Positions 13,501-25,500 of a stretch of DNA of 64,000 nt are shown in pieces. The notes beneath the pieces are model-generated. The model was not told where the DNA came from. It worked only from the letters and a program-made list of their open reading frames with translations, and searched no databases. Within the stretch, counting starts at the first letter, position 1; every line of letters starts with the position of its first letter. Source of the stretch: Oegoconia quadripuncta (lineage: Eukaryota > Arthropoda > Insecta > Lepidoptera > Autostichidae); assembly GCA_949316235.1 (NCBI GenBank), contig OX438759.1:12003618-12067617 (forward strand). Reading direction: 5' to 3'. The position numbers and the translations under genes were made by a program.

Positions 13501-16500
13501 TGACAACTCCATAGTTATCCTGAAGGGAAAGTAGGCAACCTATATTTTTCCAGTTCCTTATGTTATGTTCTTTCAGATAATGGTCGATTTTTATAAATAA
13601 CAAATCGGGGAAGTTAATTGAAAAACAATTAATTTGGATTTACATTAATTAACCGTTTGGCCCGCGATTTGGCTAGGCAACCCATTTTCAATGTATTAAT
13701 ATATTCATTAACTAACATATTAATTTTGTTATCGTCGAATAACAGATGAGGGTATATATTTCTATTGCCGGATCTTATACTATAACATTAATATGATTTT
13801 GCTAGTCAACACCTACCGCATTTAACTTATGTCATTCAAACTAGTTTTTCGCCCGCGGCTTCGCCTGTGTAGAATAACTTTATCGTTGATATGTTTAATT
13901 TGTTTAACCCGCGGGAACTACTCAAAGTGACTTGTTTCCAAACATAAAAAAAAAAAAAATACGCCCCGAATACAGAACCTCCTCCTTTTTTGAAGTCGTT
14001 TAAAAATACTTACGAGATAGTTAAGGTGTTAATAAATTTGTAATCCGGTGAACCACATCATTAGAACACATTTCTAGACATTTCTCACTACAGTGGCTAA
14101 TTCTTCGGCTACGATAATTAACCGTTATGTTCGGTCTGCTAATCTTTATACGTCTGTGGTTCATTTTCGTCAATTGTGAACTTATTTTGAAATTGTTTTA
14201 TGTTTTATAGGATTTATCTCCAGAGTGGTCCCATATAACTTCGATTAAGATCTGATGATTCAAGTGCAGATTCAAAGTTGTGTCATTTCTCGAATTTTGC
14301 AACTATCTTCGCGCCTAGTAGCTTCCTAAAAAGCTCATTACTTTATAATTAATTTGCTCGCCCTTTACCAAGGTTGCTTTGTTGTGTCTGCAGTTTGGGG
14401 TTCAATTGGACCCCGCGCGAGCACTTCCGTGACTTTTGGGGGTGCGATTTTTGTTGAACCAAAACTTCGCAATTGCATTCTCTTCATATAAGAGAATTAT
14501 GGAGATTTAGATACCCGAATCTACTACGACACCCCTTCCATCAATTTCCAAAGGCAAATGTATTCTTTGTCCAAGGTCTAAAGACGTGAAAATGCCATCA
14601 CGATTTGTAATGACCATTTGACTCTACAAAATATATAGTTTCTAAATTATAACGTGTGACGTTCACTTATTAATCATTTTAAGTCCTGTAGATGCTGTTT
14701 ATGTTTTTGTGATTTTCCAGATTCCAAAATGAAAAACTCTAATTTTGTAGTACAAGTAGTTTCACTTTGATTGCGAAAATGGGTTCTTCAAGAACCCCAC
14801 GCGACCATCTGTGTAAGTTTTTAGGCGCGAGTAATTAAGGGTTAAGCACATTTTTTTGGCATTTTATAATGTTTGCAGTAATTGGTGGATTTTGGCATGT
14901 AGTACACTTAAACGGCTGGACACTGTTGACATGCAGCAAAGCCTGTTCCAAGCGGTCACACCCACGTGTATTTGATTATGTTTCTTAGTTACTCCAACTA
15001 TTTACTAACTAATCTATTTTTTAGCTACTTCAACTTGCAAGTGGAAAGCAATCCTGAGCAGCGTCTTGCAGTGGAACATATCTTGGCCGGCACTTCTGGA
15101 ACCTCTCCCTACTTGGTGCACGGTCCGCCAGGTACCGGCAAGACCGTCACCATTGTCGAGGCAATACTGCAGGTAAATACCAGGTCATGTTGCAGAGTAA
15201 ACACCATGGTACACTGTGGGTAACCTGGAGATAGTGTAGAGCAAACATCATCTTATACTGCGAGTAACCTGGGCATAAACACTAGGTCATATTGCAAGGT
15301 AAATACCACGTTACACTACAGGTAAGGGTATCCTGGTCATACAGTAGGTAAATACCAGGTCATATTGCAGGGTAAAAACCACGCTACACTGCGGGTACCT
15401 TAGACACTTCACGTAAGTGCCAGTGCATTTTACAGAGTAAAGACCACTCTACACTGCGTCTAAGGGTAACCTAGTCATAATGTAGGTAACGACCAAGTCA
15501 TATTGCGGGATAAAGAACACGCTTTTACCTGGTCATACTGTAGTTAAACAACAGGTCACATTGCAGGCTACACTAGGAGTAAGGGTAATCTGGTCATACA
15601 CCATTACGGCATACAAGGTCAGGCTTTGAATCTTTTAAAATCATACTTGTATAATAGAATTCAGAGGGTAGATGTTAATGGCACTAAGTCCTCTGGGTCT
15701 GAGGTCCATATGGGCGTGCCACAAGGTTCAATTCTAGGACCATTTTTGTTTCTTGTGTACATTAATGACTTGCCTCATCTTGCCCGGAATAGATGTGAAA
15801 TAGTATTGTTTGCAGATGACACCTCTGTGCTATTTAAAGTTAAGAGATATCAATCATCTTGTGACGATGTAAACACTGCTATTTTTGAACTTGTTAACTG
15901 GTTTACAGTAAATAATCTTCTTTTGAATGAAAAAAAAACTAAATGCTTAAAATTTACTTTACCTAATGTTAAACAAATGCCTATTGACATATTTGTACGA
16001 GGCGAAAAATTGGACCTTGTAGACACTACTGTCTTTTTAGGACTGACATTGGATGCTAAGCTTCAGTGGGGGCCTCATATTGAGAAACTAGCGAAAAAGC
16101 TTGCTTCTGCTGCGTATGCAGTCAAAAAAATCAGAAATTTAACAGACGTTCATACCGCAAGACTGGTTTACTTTAGCTATTTCCACAGTTTGATGTCATA
16201 TGGCATATTGTTGTGGGGAAACGCTGCTGACATACATATGATTTTTGTTCTGCAGAAGCGTGCTATTCGTGCCATTTATAAATTAGGACCCAGAGAGTCT
16301 CTTAGAGATAAGTTTAAGGAAATTAATATCTTAACAATGGCATCTCAATACATTTATGAGAATTTGTTATATGCAAAAAAAAATATAACCTTATTCGCTA
16401 AAAATAGTGATAGGCACAATGTTAATACAAGGAATAAGAACCAGTTATCTATTTATGTTAGCCGACTTCACAAAGTTAGTAAATCCTTCAAAGGGCAATG

Positions 16501-19500
16501 TATACGCTTTTATAATAAGGTTCCAGTAGACTTTCAAAATATGCCTTTAAATAAATTTAAAGCAATCATAAAACAGAAATTATTAAGAAAAGGCTATTAT
16601 AAAATCACTGACTATTTGAATGATAAGCAAGCATGGACATAGCGGTCTAATCATATAATTATCAAATCGCAACCTATAATCTGTTTAAAAGAGCAACCCT
16701 AGAGTTTCTTGCTCGTTCTTCTCTGGGGAGTCAGCTTTGTGAATGAGCAGTAAATTTAAACTATAATGTAATATTAATATTAATAGTGACGTTTTCAAGT
16801 GATAATTTTATCCTATGAAATAAAAATATTTTGATTTTGATTTTGATTTTACTGTAGGTAAACAGCGGGGCATTTCACAATAAAGACCATGCTACACTGC
16901 GGGTAAGGGTAACCTGATCATACTGTAGGTAAAGACCTAGTCATATTGCGGGATAAAGAACACGCTACACCACGGGTAAGGGTAACCTAGTCATACTGTA
17001 GGTAACGACTAAGTCATATTGCGGGATAAAGAACACGCTTTTACCTGGTCATACTGTAGGTAAACAACAGGTCACATTGCAGGGTAAAGACCACGCTACA
17101 CTACGAATAAGGGTAACCTGGTCATACTGTAGGAAAATGAGATGGCGGGACGCGCTGGATAAGTTCCTTAACAACTGGTTAGAGGAAGCTCTGGTCAGAG
17201 AGGCGTGGGGAGAGAGGAGAGAGGCTTTTCCCCGAAAGTGGGACAATATGAGCTTCTAATAATAAGTACAGGCGACGGCGTGAAACGTGATTGGCTGCGT
17301 AGTAGTCCATTTAACCGCTGAGCGACGCACAGAGAGGGGTGTTGTAAATATAAGGCCTTTCTCTGTCTGTGGCATAGTGCCAAAATGGCTAAACCGATTT
17401 CACAACGGTTTTTCAATTTCGAAAGCTGGTGGTTCTTTGCGAATTTTGTTGGAAATCGGTTGAGCCGTTTCGAAGATATTTAGCTTATCTTATAACATAC
17501 GTCTTATTATCTATTATCTTCTAACGTACGACATCTGGATATTGTAATTGTAAATTTTCAATTGTAATAGTAATGCATACGCGTTGTTACCACCACTATC
17601 CGATTAGCGCACACGATTATTGCCGCCACCTTTACCCATTAATAAATAAATAAAAATAACATAAAAAGAATCTTTTATTTTACACATAAGTATGTAACAG
17701 ATCAGTACTAGCCCTGACTCCTAAACTAGGGCAATCCATATTTCAGGAGTCAGTACCTTCCCTGTTTCTAAAAGTTACAATTAATTTTCAGTTGGTGTCC
17801 AAAAGCTCCAGAAACCGTATCTTGGTGTGCACTGATTCTAACATGGCTGCGGACCACGTGGCCACCATGCTCATGAAATACTTGCACTTGATTTCCAACA
17901 AAAAGGTGCTGCTGAGAGCCAACTCGAAGTTCAGGGTCTGGTTAGTGAAAGATAATCCTCAGTTCGGTTAAGTGCTTCCATGTTTTTTTTTAATGCATAA
18001 CGGGTTAGTACTTGGCCTCAATCACACCTGATGTTAAGTGAAGATGAGGTCAAAGGAGGAAGCGTACAGACCCGGAAACCCCAACATATTTGGGGGACTG
18101 GCTATCTTATCTCTGACAACCGGAACACAACAATGTTATTAACATTGTTGCTTGGCGGCAGATTTAGATAAGATGGTGGTAGCTAGCCAGGCGGACATTT
18201 AAAATGCCCTACCACCAACCAAACCGAGTACTTAAACATGTACCCCGCTAGGGATCTAACCCGCGACCTCCGATTCGTAAACGTTCTTTAGATTGAGTCA
18301 CGGAGGTGGTTGATTTTCAATTGTAAAGAGCTATTTAAGCTGCTGCTATATTTGAGTATATACTTTAGAAAGCCTATCACTATGTAGGGTTTCTTTTTGA
18401 CCGAAATATACTGCTTGTAACGGAGTCCTACTACGTGAATCTCATCGGTAGTAGTACAATGTTACCGTCAATCAACCAGTAATGAGCTCCACAGTTATAT
18501 GAAACAATTAGTCATAACTGTGGGCCTAGTCATCGTCTGTCCACCTTCTGAGTGGGCGTCCTACGCTGCGCTTGCTGGTGCATGGTCTCTTCGAGCTATG
18601 TGCCCACTTTACTGCCACTTCAACTTGCTAATCCGCTGGGCTGTGTCAGTGACTCACAAGATGGACAGACGACCTGATAATGACGTCGCGGGAAATCGAA
18701 GGATGAAGGCCCCTTCCAATGTCTGTCAGGTCACTCTGGAATTCTATGGGGGAGGCCTATGTTCAGTAGTGGATATCCTGTGGCTAATATGATGATCGTC
18801 AGTTAAATAAGCCAGTCGCCGCAGTTCATTTTCATTAGGTCTTTCACACGCCGACAAAATTGCGGCCGAACAGGCTACTAATGAATTTTGTTTATTCCGA
18901 CTGTTGAGGCATAGCTTCCTCTCCCTGGGAGAGAGTATGGGCCATAATCCTCCACGAAGGCCTTGTACAGATTGGTGAATTTGTGTCAGACTAGGGGCCG
19001 CCTAACATACAGCATTTTAAATCCACCGACTTGGCTTAACGACTGCCTTCAATCGAAAAACAACCGGGACCGAATCTTTAATGTGCCTTCCGAAACTAAT
19101 CGTAAACGAATAGCGAATGTGACAACGCTACGAGTACATTTAAATAATTGAAAGTTATTTTCTTATGACCATATGGAGTTAACAAATGCATCAAAAAAGA
19201 TTCTTTTGACATTCTAGTGAGACATCCTGTCCATCAGATGTGTTGTTACGGAGTGGTTTGTCTCTTCTTCTCCCTTGTGAAGCAATGTAGTTTAAAAAAA
19301 ATACACGTTGACTTTCAATACGTGATAATTTTGTATCCAACAGTGAATAAAATATTTTTGTATTTTGAATCATTTGGATTGAAAAGCAGCGTTGTAGTGA
19401 ACGGCTACAATCCATAAAAAACCTTTTTGAGCCCACCTTGCGACACCGAAAATAAGATGGCAAATTAATGTTTACTACTTGTATGTGTATCGACTGTGTA

Positions 19501-22500
19501 ATATGTTTGTGTTTTGAGATGGGTTTAAATAAACTATCCGTCATCATTCTCATGTAGTTCCTTGGAATGACGAATGCTCTACTGTTAACATTTTTTCTTT
19601 CACTCTTTAGTTCGATTTAAAATCTTAACACCGCGTAATTAGAGGTAGAATCGCCTGTGTAATGCTTCGTAGACTTATACGTATCAATTTGAGTATAAAA
19701 GCAAAAGAACATGTACCGAATCAAACCAATTTTATATGTACTACAACTGTTTCTTTTTTCACGCAGGGAAACAATGCCGGCCTGTCTACGCAAGTACTCC
19801 AACGGTTGGAGCATCAACTCTTTCGAATCTGTATCTCTTGATGACTTCATGAAGTACAATATTGTGGTCACCACGCTCTCCCATTCCGCGAAGTATGCCA
19901 GGTAAGTTATCTATAAAGTTTTGTACCTTATTTAAGCAGGAGTTAAGAGTGGCAGCTGATTCCCGCTCGATGCACGAATTTACTAAACGGAGCTCTTTCT
20001 ATAAATTTACCTCTTATTAACTCTCCCACTAAAACTTCTATAAACCAGTATTAATAGAGATACTCAGCACTGCTTTACTGAAGATGGATGATACACACAC
20101 ACGCCACACTTATGTTAGTTTCTATGACAGCCTGTCTACCCAGCGTGGCGATTACGGCAAATCCTCCCATGGAAAACGATGCATGGAAACTTTTATAGGC
20201 AGGTGATGCAAAGCGGCTTGCTTTCATCATAAAATGCAGCTTTCTACCCGACTGCCCTATAAAGGAGGGAAATGTTTATCGAGTGTAGTTTAGATTTTTA
20301 TGTCACCTCCTTTAGCCTAAACTGCTGGAACGAATTTAAAGTACAAGGTGTCATTCGATTTGTCGTGAGTGTCATAGGATAGATTTTATGGTAAAAAATA
20401 AACATGGCGCATGGCGCCAGTAAAATACAAAATATACTGTCGAGTTTTTAGATTTAAATAGTAATATTGATAACCGCTATGTCTGTCCTTTTCTGACGAC
20501 CCTGACTGGTTTACTAAAAAGGTCGCGAGATCGAATCCCGCTAAGAGCATTTGTTTGCATTATGAATAGGGACATGTGCATCAGAGTTATGGACGTTTAT
20601 ATTTATAATTTGTGTATATATTTACAACAAAAAATAACATTATTTGTGTAGTATATGAACCATCTGATATCCAAAATACAAGCTTAGTTCCTTAGAACTA
20701 GATGGCGCTATGTGTATGACCAAGGATATTTATTTAAACACTTAGGGAGCGGATTAGTAAGATATTGGACCGCTTCATAACCCACCTGTTCATCGATGAG
20801 GCTGCCCAGGCTAGCGAGCCTGCTGCCCTTATTCCCGTCTGTGGGATGCTGGCCCCCCACGGCGCCCTGGTGCTAGCTGGGGATCCCTTGCAATTGGGAC
20901 CAGTCATCATCTCGAACCACGCGCGCCTTCTCGGTTTAGGTGAGTGCTGAAATGACTATACTAGCCCAATTAATAAGAATTTTCTTTGTATGGCGACACG
21001 GACAAATAATAAAAACTTCATCTTCATCTTCCTTATCAACAGCCTTACATTACATGTCCTCCCTGTTGGGGCACAGCCTCTTCTTACTAGGAGAGGGTTG
21101 GGCTTTAATTCGCCACGCGGGCCCAGAGCGCATTGGTGAATTTGTGTCAGCGACCTGACAGTCAGTGTTTTTAAGCCGTCCCTATGGGCGACCGGCTTGG
21201 CTTAACAACTGCCTTCAATTGACTTGTTATAGACACTTTGTACATATTGTGATAGTCAACCATCTAAGGACGGACGGCGCTAAATATTGGTTAACTTCGC
21301 TAATCGTTATGCGTTATAGCGAATACAACTCCTCCACGAGTGCTTCACTTACCCACTGTTAACTGCTGGCGTTGAGCGAGTTGGACCCCATCAGTGAGGT
21401 TAACTTACTTTATTTATATTATACTACTACTACTTTATCGAGATAAAAAATATCCTATGTCTTAATCCAATGTTTATTCTACCTATATAGCAAATTTCAT
21501 CCAAATCCGTTCATCTGTTTCGCCCTGATTGAGCAACAAACAAAAATCCAAACTTTCACATTTATAATATTAGTTAGATTAGATAAGTACGTAAGTTAAA
21601 TGTACGTTTTGGACCGATTTTGGTGAGCAATAATACTTTTTTCGAAGAAATATTGTAATAGTTACTTTATATTTTAGACTTTTTTATACGTATGGAAACA
21701 ACACGCGTTAATATACGTACACTTTACGTACATTTGTCGCGCTAATCTAATCGTCCCGCTCACTCCCCCTTGTCATATCTCCTTTGTTTCCCTGAGAGCT
21801 ATAATACTAAGCAGTGGGATTTGATCACTACATAGAACCTAAATTATTTCCATATGCCACTGCATGCTGTTTGTTTTTCTTTACATAGAAGCCTTATTAG
21901 CAAGTTAATTGGACTGTTCCCTTTTTTGTTTTGTATTATTGTGATTGATATTATTGTGCAATAAAGAATTACTATAAACATCCACAGGTCTATCGTTGAT
22001 GGAGCGCCTGAAGAAGAACTGCTATCTCTACAGCGAGGAGCGCAATGACCCCAACTACGGGGTGATGCTAAGGAACAACTTCCGTTCCAACCCGGACATA
22101 TTGAAAATACCCAACGACCTGTTCTACAACGGGCAACTCAAGGTAAACTATTGGCATTGATCAAACTTTCATGCCCAAGAAACGGTTTTTTCGCAGCTTT
22201 GATCGCAGATCCGTATTGTTCTCCACCACCAAATATGTGATGCTGCAAGACAAGTTCTATTCTTTCGCCGACATTCTCCACTGAACCACGGACCTGTATT
22301 GGTCAGTAATGATCGCACCTAAGTGCTGATCCTCCTATCTGTAAATAATACATAACTCACGACCCTTATGCACACGGGACAGGAGGTAAGCCCATCGCCG
22401 TTGAAACTTGCAACTCTATAGATGTAAAGTCCCTTAGTCGCTTTTTACGACACCCACAACATGAGATGGACTGATTCTATTGTTTTACGTGCCGGAAACC

Positions 22501-25500
22501 ACATAGCACTCCTTGAAAATATGCCCATACCAAAAGACATGCTTATTCTCTAACTTAAATGCCTCCTCCTTAAGTTCATTAGTTGAGAGACTAAGGGTCC
22601 TATTCTATAAAGAAAAGTTGGTGAGCAAGAGATTTGTATATAGATCTGTATTGTCAAGCAATGACTGCAGCTACGCGGTAATGCTGCAGACCAACCTGTC
22701 CAACGATCTGCAACCATGCACGTATGCACGTAAAAATGTTTGCGTTCGATCGCTAAAAATTATCCGTTTAGCTCGATTGAGTTCCATCGCTTTACCATGT
22801 AAGCGCACTTACTTCTAGGATCGAACGCAAGCGAGCTAGACGGCAATTTACGGCTGTCCAACAGACAGCTGTATGGTCGTGATCAGTGATGGATCACATA
22901 CCTGCATTGTTCATCGAAGACCCCAACTACGTTACAGAGAATTATCTTTTAATAAACACATTTGGCATATTGGCACTACGTCAACACTAAGTCAATCTAC
23001 GAATAAATCTAACAACGACCGAGTAACAGAGTAACATTCTGCTTGCTTATTTCAATCTCTTTTTGCTATTGCTCAATCTGTTTTCAATCGGTTGTATTTT
23101 CTATTCATGATCGTCAAATGGTCACTTCATCAACAGCCGTACATGTTCCCACTTTTGGGGTACAGCCAGCTCTCAGTGGGAGACGGTATCGGCTATAACC
23201 CATCATGCGGACCCATTGCGGATTGTTGGATTTGTGTGAGACTAGTGGCCACCTGACAGTCAAATGTTTTAAGCCCCTCTCTTGATTGAACAACTGCCTT
23301 CACTTGATTTGCTTTAACGTGCCCTCCGAAGTACGGAAAGACTCGCATTAAAATGCCACTAGTGGTCACCCATCCAAGGACGGACGAGCGTAACGAGTGC
23401 TTCACTTACCCACTGTTATTTGCAGGCGTTGAGCGAGTTGGACCCCATCAGTGAGGTTGACATCCTCGGTGATAAGCCGAACAGTCGCGCCATTGTATTC
23501 CATGGCGTCCTGTCTCAGGAGCAGCGCATGGGCAAATCCCCCAGGTAACAAACACCAAGACTCAAACTTGATTGAAGATAATATTCAATATTTGCTTTAT
23601 AACAGTGATTTAAACTTTATTTTGTCGGCAGTTAAATTAAAGTGACGTATCGCGAATGAATTTGCATTCAACCATAAGATTAATAAATAATACGAGTATA
23701 GAAACGAAACGACGCCTTCAATGTCACTCTAACAGATTGTGCGAAGTCGTTTAAAAATGGTAATCTACTTCGGCATAAAATTGAGTAATCAATAAATAGA
23801 CGTTAGACGCCATTCCACTTTAATTTAGATAATAGTCAATGCTTGCTTTTCTTATAAAATGGAATAAAGTATGATTTTGCAGTAAATAAATCAAGCTTTA
23901 TAAATAAGTATACTTCTACACACTTATGGTTTAACACGAGTAAGCAGATAGCGTATAGGCGACAGCTCTCACGACTCCGAGGGTGATAGCGGGGTGCGTT
24001 TATAAATACACAAAAATATTCTGCCGCACAGCTATTCTGCTTGATGTTTTGGTTATGATACTACTAGATAAAGATCCTGTATCTAGTATGTATTTGACTT
24101 TTATGTGTACTCGTGTGCAATAATTTATAAATAAATAAATAAATAATAAATTTAAAAAAAAGTAGAGGTCTGGGTTAGCAGGTTTTAGTTTTATTTTGTA
24201 GCCTCATCTTTATCAGATGTGTGAAAGTACGAAGGCCATAATAAACTCGCTTGTTCCAGCTACTACAACGACATGGAAATGGAGATAATACGGAAGTACA
24301 TAAAGAGCCTGGTGAGAGAACGCGGCGTGCTGCCTGAAGATATTGGTGTGGTCACACCCTATATCAGACAGGTACACTCACAGCCAAAGACATTGTAAGA
24401 TAAGATACCATTGCATGAAATGCCATGCTAAATGCAAATTATTTCTTAAATATTTATGTAAGTACTTACAATTATTTTGTACTAGGTTTTTTATGGGAAA
24501 ATACGCAATTACAGGCATACATTTGGTCAACTTAGTTGGTTTATTTGGAAACTGAAGTGCGTAGAGAGAAAAAAAAAGTCAAAAATGCTTTATTTTGTAG
24601 GTACACAGAGTACACTTAAAATAGTCAATTTTACATTTTTTAGGCTACTACTTGTTCAAAATGCAATTTTCCCCTGAAAAGAACAAGCAAGAAACTCGAG
24701 AAGTTGCTCTTTTAAAAAAATATATCTTTTATTAGTGCTCTTTGTCTGTCAGTACGTCCAAACCCCTTTTATGATGAATTAAAGTCAGTTAAATTAGGGT
24801 GTTCAAACCTTCAACAAGAAATCTCATAAGAATTGTCTGGTTCTTTCTACTACTTCATAGCAGACCGAATATTTAAATGAACTTTTCAATTTAATTAAAA
24901 CTTAGAACTGGAAAATTCACTTAAAGTGAACTATGACTATGATTGCGCGAATTCTGAAGGAGTTAACTAACCATCAAATTGCAAACCAAGAGATTCTTGT
25001 GGAGACTTCGACTAACCAATCGGATTTTAACACTACCAATGTAAGCTGGCACGCGACGCTATTGGAGATTTGAACGCAGCGAAACCCTTATAGTAGAAGT
25101 GTTACGGTCGTCGTGCAGCCGCGTGTCTAAGGGCCGTATTAATAAATCGATCTTGAGATTGACATCGTGTCTCAAGTCTCGATACTATTTTTTTTCTACT
25201 GTTTTAACATACAACAGATTCTCAAGCGTCCATTTAAGGTCATCTCAATCTTGAGAAAGGTGTCTCAGTCTCGATACAATTTTTAATGTCCTGTCAAGCA
25301 ACAGATTCTCAAGTCAACTTAAGGTCAACTCAATCTTGAGATTAGGTTTATTAATATGGCCCTAAGATTGCTAAGATTTCTATTCTGCTTCAGGTGTACA
25401 AAATCAAAAACTGGCTGGACACCCAGACCTTCACCGGCAAGATTGAAGTGGGCACCGTGGAGGCGTTCCAGGGGAAAGAGAAACGCGTGATCATCATCTC

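Noticed and set aside
19191..19553. 120-codon minus ORF in helicase intron 8
   Set aside because: No domain seen; low-complexity AT-rich sequence.
22513..22818. 101-codon + ORF in helicase intron 11
   Set aside because: No motif, and the helicase frame is complete without it.
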